The position numbers and the translations under genes are program-made. From Litoreibacter meonggei (GTDB taxonomy: Bacteria; Pseudomonadota; Alphaproteobacteria; Rhodobacterales; Rhodobacteraceae): 64,000 nt of DNA. Location of the stretch: NCBI RefSeq assembly GCF_003663885.1, contig NZ_RCCE01000003.1:186001-250000 (forward strand), read 5' to 3'. Below the pieces are notes generated by a model, which saw only the letters and a list, made by a program, of their open reading frames with translations, was not told where the DNA came from and ran no database searches. Positions 17,502-25,957 of this stretch are shown piece by piece (the first letter of the stretch is position 1; each line of letters begins with the position of its first letter).

Positions 17502-18301
17502 TGGCAGATCGAGAAGCATTGCTGCGCGAAGCTGAGCGCAAACTGAAAGAGCAGCTCAGAGAACGCACCAGCGAAGACCCGGACGGCACGCCGTCGCTGG
17601 ACGCGTGGTTACACCCAGTTCCTCAGACCCTCGATCAGGCGGTAGCGTCGCTGCTCCCGGTGTTGTCGGCACTAAAAGGGCAAAACGACTACGTGCAGGG
17701 CTGGCGCGTCGTGCGCACGGCTCAAGAACATGAGACGGCGACCGGCCTTGACGTAATTGCGGATCCGGAGGCCTTGGTAGAATTTTTGCGGGGCAGCCGC
17801 GGCATCGGAGATGACAGCTACAGCTTTTCTATCCTTGGCTTCAGCAAGCGCATCTACCCTGATGACCCAAGCAGCTACAGCGCCCAGCTGAGCTACACAG
17901 GCGGTATGGCGCCGCGCAACTCCGACGTGGTGCGGTTCACCACCCGCGCCCCACGCGCCGGCGACACTCTGAGCTTTGAGCAATGGGTGCAGCTGGTCGG
18001 GACTTTGGTGACATGGCGGCGCGCCCGATTTGTGGGCGTCGGCCCCGCGTCATATGGCATCCACAACGCGGTCTACGACCATCGGGTCTGGCCAGGCTGG
18101 ATGGGCTGGTTCCCAGATACGCTGGAGCCGCGCCAGCTGCCTGACTTTGCCTTAGTGCGTCCTGTGGGGATGGGCACCTTGGTTGCGGCGCAGGAGCGCA
18201 CCATTCGGGCGGATAGCCAAGCCGACCTGGACCGCGCGGCGCAGCTTGAAATAGCGCTGGCGGAACTGGGTGTGTTGCCCACGAGCCGCGAGGTGAAGTG
18301 A
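17501..18301 (+). CDS. Imm52-like immunity protein
   Basis: A 266-residue soluble protein without signal peptide, as expected for a cytoplasmic antidote to a nuclease toxin. The C-terminal half carries the pattern AVYDHRVWPGWMGWFPDTLE (about 188-207), which resembles the VWVGWM/YLP signature of Imm52 immunity proteins, the usual partners of Tox-REase-5. The ATG at 17501 overlaps the toxin stop by one base and has GGAGG eight bases upstream, so toxin and antidote are translationally coupled. An alternative TTG one codon earlier is less likely. Immunity role is inferred from position and the motif. Confidence 0.68.
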   Translation: MADREALLREAERKLKEQLRERTSEDPDGTPSLDAWLHPVPQTLDQAVASLLPVLSALKGQNDYVQGWRVVRTAQEHETATGLDVIADPEALVEFLRGSRGIGDDSYSFSILGFSKRIYPDDPSSYSAQLSYTGGMAPRNSDVVRFTTRAPRAGDTLSFEQWVQLVGTLVTWRRARFVGVGPASYGIHNAVYDHRVWPGWMGWFPDTLEPRQLPDFALVRPVGMGTLVAAQERTIRADSQADLDRAAQLEIALAELGVLPTSREVK

Positions 18302-18497
18302 GCACCCAGCGCCTCTAGCATGATCACGCCGTTTGACGTGACGGGCGCAGCGCAGCATCGGTGTAAACTGGACTCCGAGCAGACCATTGCCCCTTGCCAC
18401 TCCACGCCTGGTAGCAAGCCTTAGGCGCCGGGCGATCACTCACCATTCCTCAACACACTTCACCGCTCCCCGCGTTACCCCCACAAGACACAAGAAT

Positions 18498-18533
18498 GCC
18501 CGCAACCTTGGCTGAGGTTGCGGGCTATTATTT
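18498..18533 (+). terminator. hairpin terminator (right copy of duplicated element)
   Basis: A perfect 11-bp stem (18498-18508 with 18515-18525), TGGCTG loop and a TATTATTT tail. Nearly identical to the tpa terminator. It is the only recognisable feature in the 18302-18608 spacer. Confidence 0.75.
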
Positions 18534-18608
18534 GCCATCAGCAGTCACGCTTGGTCGGACAATGCCCGTTGCGATCAATTCCCACTCAAAGGGCGATGCC
18601 TGTTTCGC

Positions 18609-20984
18609 CTAGCCGAGAGCCGTGACCGGCGGGATCTTGCGGCCTTGTGACAGCGCGCTTGCAGACTGGATCAAGGCATCTGCATCAATGCGGAAGTGAC
18701 GGTATAAATCCGCAATCGTGCCGGTTTGCCCAAAATGCTCCACACCGTGCGAGATCGTCCGGTGTCCGTAAACCGCGCCCAACCACGACAGGGTTGCGGG
18801 GTGGCCATCAATGACGGTGATCAGGACACAGTGGCGCGGCAGGTCGTTCAACAATGTTTCGATATGGGCTTGCGCGCCATCCGTCCCGCCCGCCCGCGCG
18901 CGCTGTGCCGCTGTCCAGCCTGCATTTAACCGATCCGCAGAGGTCACGGCGAGAACTCCAACATCGCGACGTCCTTGGGCAATAGACCCTGCGGCTTTAA
19001 TCGCTTCTGAGGCGACGGCCCCTTGATAAGCGATCACTACCTCGCAGTTTGGTCCGGGTTTGCGCAGCCAATAGGCCCCGTCGATGGCCCCTTGGCGGAA
19101 GTCGTCATCCGCACGTTTGCCGGTCTGTTCAATCGGATTGGTGGTCAGCCGCAGATAGACAGACCCGCCGGTTTCATCGCGCAGCCAAGTGCGTTCGTCC
19201 GGATCGCCCTCGCCGTCCTTTTGCAAATAGGCGAAGGCCCATTCCATGATCACGGCCAACTCGTCGGCAAAGGCGGGCTCGAACGCGGCCAAACCGTCCT
19301 GCGACATTCCGATCAGGGGTGAGGCGATGGATTGATGCGCGCCACCTTCCGGTGCCAGTGTGACACCCGAAGGCGTGCCCACGATCATGAAGCGCGCGTC
19401 CTGATAACAGGCATAATTCAACGCATCGAGGCCACGAGACACAAAGGGGTCATAGACCGTTCCAATGGGGATCAGGCGTTTACCGAAAACCGAATGAGAC
19501 AGACCGGCCGCGGCCAGAAGCAGAAACAGGTTCATTTCGGCAATGCCAAGTTCGATGTGCTGACCGTCCGGCGTAAACTCCCATTTGGCAGTAGAGGGGA
19601 TATTCTCCGCCTTGAACGTATCCGCCTGCGGCGCGCGCGCGAACAGTTTGCGACGGTTGACCCACGGGCCAAGATTCGTCGTGCCCGTCACATCGGGCGA
19701 GGTCGTGACGATGCGCTCCGCCAACAAGCTGTCGCCCTTGGACAGATTGTCGAGGATCTTGCCAAACGCCATCTGGGTCGAGATTTCCCGATCCGAGGAC
19801 AGCTCGATCGCGGGGACATCAATCACATCGTCAGCGTAGCGGCGGCGACCCTTGGCAAAGAAGGGCGCTTTGGCCAGCATTGCCTCAAACGCATCCGGGT
19901 CAGCAATGGTGGCGAATTTATCCCATTCCGCGCCTTCGGCCACACCCATGTATTTCTGCCACTCAGCCATCTGGGTCTTGTTCATCAGACCGCCGTGGTT
20001 GTCTTTATGTCCCGCAATCGGCGTGCCCCAGCCCTTGATCGTATACGCCAGAAAACAGACCGGACGGTCGTGATCAATGGCGGCGAAGGTGTCCGCCATT
20101 GTGGTCACGCAGTTCCCGCCAAGGTTCTCCATCAACGCGGCCAACTCCTTGTCGCTGCGCTTTTCGATCAACGCCGTCACATCGCCCTGATCGCCCAAGG
20201 CATCCATCAGGCGCTGCCGCCATACCGCGCCGCCCATGAAGGTCAGCGCGGAATACAGCTGGTTCGGGCAATTATCTATCCACTGCCGCAGCTTCTCTCC
20301 GCCCGGCTCTTCGAATGCTGCGCGTTGCAGCACACCGTATTTGACGCGCACGACGTCCCAGCCAAAGGCGTCAAAGATTTTCTCAACCCGCCCGAACAGC
20401 CCTTCGCGCACGATCCCGTCCAGCGATTGGCGGTTATAATCAATGATCCACCAACAATTACGCAGGTCGTTCTTCCACCCCTCCTGCAGGGCCTCATAGA
20501 TGTTGCCTTCGTCCAGTTCCGCATCGCCAACCAATGCGATCATGCGTCCCAACTTTTGCTCCGCTCCCCAAGACTTGGCTTGCACATAGTCTTGAACCAG
20601 CGACGCAAATGACGTGATCGCCACCCCAAGCCCCACAGAGCCGGTGGAGAAATCGACATCGTCAATATCCTTGGTACGGCTGGGATAGCTTTGAACGCCG
20701 CCGAAGCCGCGGAAATTTTCCATCTTCTCACGGGTTTGATTGCCCATAAGATACTGGATCGCATGAAAGATCGGCGACGCATGGGGTTTGACCGCGACGC
20801 GATCTTCAGGGCGCAACGTTTGGAAATAGAGCGCCGTCATGATCGACACCATCGAGGCCGACGATGCCTGATGCCCGCCGACCTTGATGCCATCCGTTTT
20901 AGGACGGATGTGGTTTGCGTGGTGTATCATCCAGTGGGACAGCCACAGCAAACGCTGCTCGATCGCTTTAAGGTCTGCGGGCAT
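18609..20984 (-). CDS. mdeB: MdeB-like 2-oxoacid dehydrogenase E1 (transketolase-like)
   Basis: A 791-residue thiamine-diphosphate enzyme of the homodimeric AceE type. The ThDP/Mg motif is GDAELDEGNIYEAL...WIIDYNRQSLDG (about 150-185), with the HIRPKTDGIKVGGHQASSAS opening typical of AceE and the C-terminal transketolase domain (VTSADRLNAGWTAAQRAR). It is shorter than E. coli AceE (887). In Pseudomonas putida the gene mdeB next to methionine gamma-lyase encodes such an E1, thought to act on 2-oxobutyrate released from methionine. Here too it follows mdeA by 11 bp and has AGGAAA before the ATG, so I infer the same role. Stand-alone transketolase annotation is possible in databases. Confidence 0.85.
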   Translation of the reverse strand: MPADLKAIEQRLLWLSHWMIHHANHIRPKTDGIKVGGHQASSASMVSIMTALYFQTLRPEDRVAVKPHASPIFHAIQYLMGNQTREKMENFRGFGGVQSYPSRTKDIDDVDFSTGSVGLGVAITSFASLVQDYVQAKSWGAEQKLGRMIALVGDAELDEGNIYEALQEGWKNDLRNCWWIIDYNRQSLDGIVREGLFGRVEKIFDAFGWDVVRVKYGVLQRAAFEEPGGEKLRQWIDNCPNQLYSALTFMGGAVWRQRLMDALGDQGDVTALIEKRSDKELAALMENLGGNCVTTMADTFAAIDHDRPVCFLAYTIKGWGTPIAGHKDNHGGLMNKTQMAEWQKYMGVAEGAEWDKFATIADPDAFEAMLAKAPFFAKGRRRYADDVIDVPAIELSSDREISTQMAFGKILDNLSKGDSLLAERIVTTSPDVTGTTNLGPWVNRRKLFARAPQADTFKAENIPSTAKWEFTPDGQHIELGIAEMNLFLLLAAAGLSHSVFGKRLIPIGTVYDPFVSRGLDALNYACYQDARFMIVGTPSGVTLAPEGGAHQSIASPLIGMSQDGLAAFEPAFADELAVIMEWAFAYLQKDGEGDPDERTWLRDETGGSVYLRLTTNPIEQTGKRADDDFRQGAIDGAYWLRKPGPNCEVVIAYQGAVASEAIKAAGSIAQGRRDVGVLAVTSADRLNAGWTAAQRARAGGTDGAQAHIETLLNDLPRHCVLITVIDGHPATLSWLGAVYGHRTISHGVEHFGQTGTIADLYRHFRIDADALIQSASALSQGRKIPPVTALG

Positions 20985-20995
20985 CGTAAATTTCC

Positions 20996-22201
20996 TTAGG
21001 CTGCTTTGCGGATTCGGGACTTCGGCAGGGCTTGCTCCAGGTCATAGATGACATCATCAATTCCTTCGAGGCCAATAGACAAGCGTACTAGACCCTCGCC
21101 GATACCGTGCAAAGCACGTTCTTCTGGGGTGTAGGTGGAATGAGTCATGCTGGCGGGGTGCTGAACCAGTGTTTCGGCATCGCCCAGAGATACCGCACGT
21201 TTGATCATCTGCAGCTTGTTCATCATAACGCGCCCCGCCTCCAGCCCGCCTTCGAGTTCAAACGCAATCATGCCACCGAACTGCGACATCTGCCGCTCGG
21301 CAACATCATGTTGCTCGAAACTGGCGAGCCCAGGATACCAGACCTTTTGCACACCTTCCGATTGTTCGAGAAACGCCGCGACACTCGCGGCACTGCTGCA
21401 ATGGCGGTCCATCCGCAATTCAAGCGTCTTGATGCCGCGCAGGATAAGCATGGCGTTGAACGGAGCCATTACTGCGCCTGTCATGTCCTTCATGCCGTAA
21501 AGGCGAATTTCCGAGACCAATTCAGCCGATCCAGCCAGCAGGCCCGCAACCACATCGCCGTGCCCGCCCAGATATTTCGTCGCCGAATGCAGCACGATAT
21601 CTGCCCCATGCTTAATCGGCTGGGTGAGATAGGGGGTCGCATAGGTATTGTCGACCACCACATAAGCCCCTTGCGCATGCGCGATGGCGGACACCGCCTG
21701 AATATCGACCAGACGCATGTTCGGGTTGGCAGGTGTTTCGAAATAGACCACTTTGGTCTTGTCACTAATCGCCGCGGTCAGGTTTTCCGGTGTCGTAAGA
21801 TCCACATGGGTCACGGTCACGCCAAACTTCGCAAGCCCGTGCTGCATGAACGAAAACGTGCAGCCATACAGCGTCTTATCGAGGATCACCTCGTCACCCG
21901 GGGCCAGTAGCGTCCACATCGTCGCGGTGATCGCGCCCATTCCAGAGGCCAGCGCCAATCCGGCCTCTGCGCCCTCAAGAACCGCGATGCGCCGCTCCAA
22001 CAGATCGCAGGTCGGGTTTGAGATGCGTGAGTAGATATGCCCGGGACGATCCCCGGCAAACATCTCGCCGCCCGCTTCTGCCGTCTCGAACGCGAAGGTA
22101 GAGGTCAGGTGCAACGGCGGCGTCAGCGCGCCTTCATTGTCCATCGGGTCATATCCGTGATGGATGGCCAAAGTGGAAAAGCTGTCGGGGCGATTGCGCA
22201 T
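20996..22201 (-). CDS. mdeA: L-methionine gamma-lyase
   Basis: A 401-residue PLP enzyme of the Cys/Met metabolism family that splits methionine into methanethiol, ammonia and 2-oxobutyrate. Cofactor residues lie in FAGDRPGHIYSRISNPT and SATKYLGGHGD (PLP lysine). The cysteine that marks true methionine gamma-lyases is present in LYGCTFSF (C114, equivalent to C116 in P. putida), which argues against cystathionine lyase or O-acetylhomoserine sulfhydrylase. The ATG at 22201 has GGAG eight bases upstream. Divergent from its Lrp-type regulator. Methanethiol from this enzyme also connects to DMSP sulfur metabolism in roseobacters. Confidence 0.92.
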   Translation of the reverse strand: MRNRPDSFSTLAIHHGYDPMDNEGALTPPLHLTSTFAFETAEAGGEMFAGDRPGHIYSRISNPTCDLLERRIAVLEGAEAGLALASGMGAITATMWTLLAPGDEVILDKTLYGCTFSFMQHGLAKFGVTVTHVDLTTPENLTAAISDKTKVVYFETPANPNMRLVDIQAVSAIAHAQGAYVVVDNTYATPYLTQPIKHGADIVLHSATKYLGGHGDVVAGLLAGSAELVSEIRLYGMKDMTGAVMAPFNAMLILRGIKTLELRMDRHCSSAASVAAFLEQSEGVQKVWYPGLASFEQHDVAERQMSQFGGMIAFELEGGLEAGRVMMNKLQMIKRAVSLGDAETLVQHPASMTHSTYTPEERALHGIGEGLVRLSIGLEGIDDVIYDLEQALPKSRIRKAA

Positions 22202-22264
22202 GGAAATATCTCCTTGATTTTCAAGAAGCAAAATATGGTAATATGCGCCGCCATTTATTCCAAT

Positions 22265-22285
22265 TTATGCTTTATCTTAGCATAA
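22265..22285. promoter_or_regulatory. Lrp-type palindrome in mdeA-mdeR divergent promoter
   Basis: TTATGCT (22265-22271) and AGCATAA (22279-22285) form a perfect inverted repeat with a 7-bp centre in an AT-rich tract; a second, shorter one (GCAT-TAT-ATGC, 22291-22301) lies just downstream. Placement between divergent mdeA and the Lrp-family gene fits autoregulation and methionine-responsive control. Confidence 0.6.
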
Positions 22286-22308
22286 TATTGGCATTATATG
22301 CTCACAAT

Positions 22309-22776
22309 ATGAAAAAACTGGACGATAAAGACCAACAGATCATTCGGGCGCTTCAACGCAATGGTCGAATGACGAATCAAGATCTAGCGGCAGAGGTAAA
22401 CCTGTCGCCCTCGCCCTGCCTCCGGCGGCTGAAGCTGCTCGAGCAAAACGGGGTCATCACCGGTTACAGCGCCAACATTGACGCCGACGCCTATGGTCTG
22501 CCGGTGACCGTCTTCGTTCACGTCACGCTAGAAAGCCACACAGAGACAACCGTAAAGCAATTTGAAGCAGACATTGCGCGGGTTGATCAGGTGCTGGAAT
22601 GCTTCGTCATGACAGGCACATCGGATTACCTGCTGCGCGTGGTCGTGGCAGACCTGTCCGACTATGAAGCCTTCGTCCGCCGCAAGCTGCACCCGATTGG
22701 CGGCATTGCGTCTATCGACAGCAGTTTCGTCTACGGCGTCGTAAAGAAAACCAATGTATTTCCGGTGACGGGGTAA
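22309..22776 (+). CDS. mdeR: Lrp/AsnC family regulator of methionine degradation
   Basis: A 155-residue regulator. The N-terminal helix-turn-helix is LDDKDQQIIRALQRNGRMTN followed by QDLAAEVNLSPSPCLRRLKL (about 3-46); the C-terminal RAM ligand domain runs from about 65 (VTVFVHVTLE) through TGTSDYLLRVVVADLSDYEA to the FVYGVVKKT end. By position opposite mdeA it corresponds to MdeR of P. putida, an activator of methionine gamma-lyase. The ATG at 22309 matches the family start; an upstream ATG at 22243 would read through the palindrome and is rejected. Confidence 0.9.
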   Translation: MKKLDDKDQQIIRALQRNGRMTNQDLAAEVNLSPSPCLRRLKLLEQNGVITGYSANIDADAYGLPVTVFVHVTLESHTETTVKQFEADIARVDQVLECFVMTGTSDYLLRVVVADLSDYEAFVRRKLHPIGGIASIDSSFVYGVVKKTNVFPVTG

Positions 22777-22777
22777 C

Positions 22778-23116
22778 CTAGAAAGCCGCGGTCACGATGA
22801 TCTCGACCTTCAGATCGGCACGGGCGAGCTTTGCCTCGCAGCAGGCCCGCGCCGGGGCATGGCCAGTTGGCACCCACGCGTCCCATACGTCGTTCATTTC
22901 GGCAAAATCAGACATGTCAGCCAGCCAGATCACGGCCTGCAACATCTGCTCGCGCGACGACCCGGCCTTGGTCAACAACGCATCCACGCGCGACAGGCAA
23001 TCGCGGGTCTGTTCGGCCACGGTCGCGCCCTCACCGACCTGCCCACACAGATAGGCCACACCGTTATGCTTGACGATCTTGCTCATGCGCGCGCTGGTGT
23101 CGATCCGTTCGATCAT
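22778..23116 (-). CDS. RidA family protein
   Basis: A 112-residue RidA/YjgF-type protein. [48 protein letters not shown] and the arginine in [12 protein letters not shown] (the carboxylate-binding arginine of the family) are present. RidA proteins hydrolyse reactive enamine/imine intermediates. It is the last gene of the TRAP/dehydrogenase operon, nine bases after the flavoprotein stop, with GGAG before its ATG; the context suggests it hydrolyses the imine made by the upstream amino-acid/amine dehydrogenase. Confidence 0.9.
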   Translation of the reverse strand: MIERIDTSARMSKIVKHNGVAYLCGQVGEGATVAEQTRDCLSRVDALLTKAGSSREQMLQAVIWLADMSDFAEMNDVWDAWVPTGHAPARACCEAKLARADLKVEIIVTAAF

Positions 23117-23125
23117 GTCTGTCTC

Positions 23126-24520
23126 CTATTCCGCTGCATCCAGCGTGTTATCGTCCATCGCCGCAAGCTCGCCCAGTGTGACCGGCTTGATTGGCGGGCG
23201 GATGCGGTAATATCCCGTCTCGTCCGCCGTTTGCCCCGTGGCGTCGGCCAGCAGGACGGTGACGCTGAGACCGCAATAGCGGCCCTGACAGGGGCCCATT
23301 CCGGCCCGACCGAAAGCCTTGGTTTGGTTCGGCCCGATGCAGCCCAGTTTCGCATAGCCGCGAATGTCGCCTGCGGTGACCTCTTCGCAACGACAAATCA
23401 GGGTCTTGTCATCAGGAAGCAGTGCCTCGGCACAGGGGGGATAGGCCGCGTCGAGGAATGGCCGGGCGGCCAGCTCAGACTCCAGTTTGGCGCGTGGGGC
23501 GGCAGCAAAACGGTCGCGCTCTGCAAGAGGCAGGCGGCCTGCCTGATGCGCTACCTCCAGCGCCGCGAGCTTGCCTGCGCATTCGGCGGCCTTGGCCCCG
23601 CCGATGCCCGCGCCGTCGCCTGCGATGAACAGGCCGTCCTTATCCGTCTGACCCCATTCATCGGCCAGAGGCACGAAGCAGTGCTGCGCCGCGTCCCACC
23701 TGTGGGAGACCTCGAGAGACCGCGCGGCTTGCGTGTTCGGGACGACGCCGTGGTGCAGGAATACGGTGTCGCAGGCGATACGGTGGGAGCGGCCCTTGCT
23801 GGTAAAGCGCACGGCCTCGGCCTTGCCGTCCCCTTCGATCGCGATGCCGGTCGCGTCGGTATAGCGTGGAACGCGGGCGCGGGTAATTTCTGCAAGCATT
23901 TTCAACCCCTTGGCCAGATATCGCCAACCACGAAGCGCCCCGCCCATATGCGGGGCCGCGCGCATCACATCGCCGCGCGACTGGGTCTCGACCATCGCAA
24001 CTGGCGGCGTACCCGCCCGAACCATCTGGGCCGCGATCAGGTAGAGCAGAGGGCCGGAACCGACCAACACCGCATTGCGCGCCAGAATGCCCGACTGCTT
24101 GAGAAGGATCTGCCCGGCCCCGGCGGTCATCACGCCGGGCAGCGTCCAGCCGGGCAACGGCATTGGCCGCTCCAGCGCGCCGGTGGCCAGCAAAATGCGA
24201 TCCGCCTCGATCTGCGCGCCGCGCCCGCCGCGGGTATAGGAGATGCGGAACTGGTCCTCGATTGCCCAGACGACCGCACCGGTGAGGTGGACAATCGCGT
24301 CATGCCGCATCGCCGCTGTCAGCGTTGTGCCATGGGTGAAATCGGGGCCTAGAATCCCGCCCCTAATGGGGGCGATGCGGTCCACGTCGCGGTAAATCTG
24401 CCCGCCCGCGTGAGGCTGTTCGTCCAACACGGTGACGCTGAGGCCCAGATCGGCGGCTTGGGCGGCAGCCGCCATGCCAGCGGGGCCTGCGCCGATGATA
24501 ACCAGATCACGACGGCTCAT
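23126..24520 (-). CDS. NAD(P)/FAD-dependent oxidoreductase, HcnB/OoxA-like subunit
   Basis: A 464-residue flavoprotein. It opens MSRRDLVIIGAGPAGMAAAA (first FAD motif), has the second FAD site DGLFIAGDGAGIGGAK, and ends with a BFD-like [2Fe-2S] domain: CRCEEVTAGDIR, then GCIGPNQTKAFGRAGMGPCQ and GRYC. This is the arrangement of the large subunit of hydrogen cyanide synthase HcnB, opine oxidase OoxA and D-hydroxyproline dehydrogenase. It overlaps the ferredoxin-like subunit gene by 14 nt. The ATG at 24520 begins the Rossmann motif directly. Substrate unknown, most likely an amino acid or N-substituted amino acid. Confidence 0.88.
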   Translation of the reverse strand: MSRRDLVIIGAGPAGMAAAAQAADLGLSVTVLDEQPHAGGQIYRDVDRIAPIRGGILGPDFTHGTTLTAAMRHDAIVHLTGAVVWAIEDQFRISYTRGGRGAQIEADRILLATGALERPMPLPGWTLPGVMTAGAGQILLKQSGILARNAVLVGSGPLLYLIAAQMVRAGTPPVAMVETQSRGDVMRAAPHMGGALRGWRYLAKGLKMLAEITRARVPRYTDATGIAIEGDGKAEAVRFTSKGRSHRIACDTVFLHHGVVPNTQAARSLEVSHRWDAAQHCFVPLADEWGQTDKDGLFIAGDGAGIGGAKAAECAGKLAALEVAHQAGRLPLAERDRFAAAPRAKLESELAARPFLDAAYPPCAEALLPDDKTLICRCEEVTAGDIRGYAKLGCIGPNQTKAFGRAGMGPCQGRYCGLSVTVLLADATGQTADETGYYRIRPPIKPVTLGELAAMDDNTLDAAE

Positions 24521-24815
24521 GGCGGACCTCGGCGCTGTGGGGCGGGGTGATGAGCATGCCTTCGGTGACTTCGACCATGCAGGCCTGCCTTGTGATACCG
24601 TCGATGTCGACAAGGCACTCGAAACAGGCGCCCATCATGCAAAACGGCGCACGGGGGGCGCCAGACACGGGGGTATTGCGGAACACGTCGATGCCAGCGG
24701 CGAGCATTGAGGCCGCGAGGTTTGCGCCCGTGGGCAGGCTGAGCGTGCGGCCATCGAACGACACCTCCACGCGCGGGGCATCCTCCAGTTCAAGAAACGG
24801 CGAAACGGTCTTCAC
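24507..24815 (-). CDS. (2Fe-2S)-binding subunit, HcnA-like
   Basis: A 102-residue ferredoxin-like protein. The domain contains FDGRTLSLPTGANLAASMLA, then C-x4-C-x2-C in PFCMMGACFECLVD and the last cysteine in RQACMVEV, the HcnA/OoxC type. It probably carries electrons between the two flavin subunits. The start is a GTG at 24815 with GGAGGTG four bases upstream; an ATG-started longer frame has no ribosome-binding site. It overlaps the preceding gene by 26 nt and the next by 14 nt, which indicates tight co-translation. Confidence 0.88.
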   Translation of the reverse strand: MKTVSPFLELEDAPRVEVSFDGRTLSLPTGANLAASMLAAGIDVFRNTPVSGAPRAPFCMMGACFECLVDIDGITRQACMVEVTEGMLITPPHSAEVRHEPS

Positions 24816-25890
24816 TGAACACCTCCAGATTAGGGGCTGCGCTCGTGCCTTCGAGCCAGTCCGGCAACACACGCGCATGGGCTGCGGCAAGGGTGATGCC
24901 ACTGTGACAGGTCACCAGATAGGCCCCCGGCATCTCTGCGCTTTGCTGATAGATCGGCAGCCCGTCGGGCGACAGCACCCGCAGCGCACCCCAAGAGCGC
25001 ACAAGCTGCGCACGGGCGAGGGCTGGGTAGGCGGCAATCGCCTCGGCGGCGAGGCCGGATAGACCCGGCTGCGTGACGCGGTCGTCAAGGCCGACCTCTT
25101 CGTTGGTGGCACCGATTTGGATGCCGCCCTCGTCGACTTGCCGCGCAATCAGCGACGGGCGGTTGATAAGTTTCGGCAGCTTTTCGGTGATCAACACCTG
25201 ACCGCGCTGCGGGCGTATCGGGGCCTTGAAACCCATGGAGGGGCCAAGCTGGGTCGCGCCCAGCCCGGCAGACAGGACAACCTTGCCGGATGTGACCGCG
25301 GTGCCGTCAGCGCAGGTGACGCGGAAGGCGTCGGGCTTTGTGACCTCGGTTACGGTTTTACCAGTCAGCACGCGCCCGCCCAGGCGGCGCACGTCGGCGG
25401 CCAGTGCGGTGAGTAGTTTCAACGGGTTCGCGTGCCCGTCCTGATGGTGCAGGATTGCGCCCACGACCGTTGGCCCGATGTTGGGCTCTTCCTTACGCAG
25501 AGCGTTGTGGCCCAGCACCTCGTAGGGGTAGTTGCCGCCGAGCTTCCCTTTGAGAACCTCGTATTGTGCAACAGTGGCTTCCAGCGTCTCTTCGGAGAAA
25601 TGCAGATCGTATCCGCCTTTCTGCTCCAGCGGGACGGTCTGGCCGGTGTTGTTCCCCAGCTCATCCGCAAAGGCGGCCCAGATCGCGGCGGAGTGTTGTG
25701 ACCATTCGGCATAGCGGGGTTGCTTCATCCCTTTGGATTGCACCCACACCAACCCGAAATTTCCCCGACTGGCGCGGAATGATCCGTCATCGCCATCCAG
25801 AACGGTGACCGTCAGCCCGCGCCGGAGAAGACCCCAGGCGACAGACAGGCCAACAATGCCGCCTCCGACAATGATATAATCGGTATCCAT
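24790..25890 (-). CDS. FAD-dependent oxidoreductase, HcnC/DadA-like catalytic subunit
   Basis: A 366-residue DAO-family protein. MDTDYIIVGGGIVGLSVAWG is the N-terminal FAD loop, SRGNFGLVWVQSKGMKQPRY the family second segment, and the C-terminal SWGALRVLSPDGLPIYQQS and GAYLVTCHSGITLAAAHARV close the FAD site. With the two genes downstream it forms a three-subunit membrane-linked dehydrogenase of the HcnABC/octopine-oxidase/D-hydroxyproline class. It follows the TRAP binding protein gene by 67 bp in the same direction, so the substrate is probably what the transporter imports. Confidence 0.87.
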   Translation of the reverse strand: MDTDYIIVGGGIVGLSVAWGLLRRGLTVTVLDGDDGSFRASRGNFGLVWVQSKGMKQPRYAEWSQHSAAIWAAFADELGNNTGQTVPLEQKGGYDLHFSEETLEATVAQYEVLKGKLGGNYPYEVLGHNALRKEEPNIGPTVVGAILHHQDGHANPLKLLTALAADVRRLGGRVLTGKTVTEVTKPDAFRVTCADGTAVTSGKVVLSAGLGATQLGPSMGFKAPIRPQRGQVLITEKLPKLINRPSLIARQVDEGGIQIGATNEEVGLDDRVTQPGLSGLAAEAIAAYPALARAQLVRSWGALRVLSPDGLPIYQQSAEMPGAYLVTCHSGITLAAAHARVLPDWLEGTSAAPNLEVFSEDRFAVS

Positions 25891-25957
25891 GACTGGGTTT
25901 CCAAGGGTGAGAAAAGATGTGTCAGGGCGGCCAAAGCCGCCCTGACGGAACGTAGGC

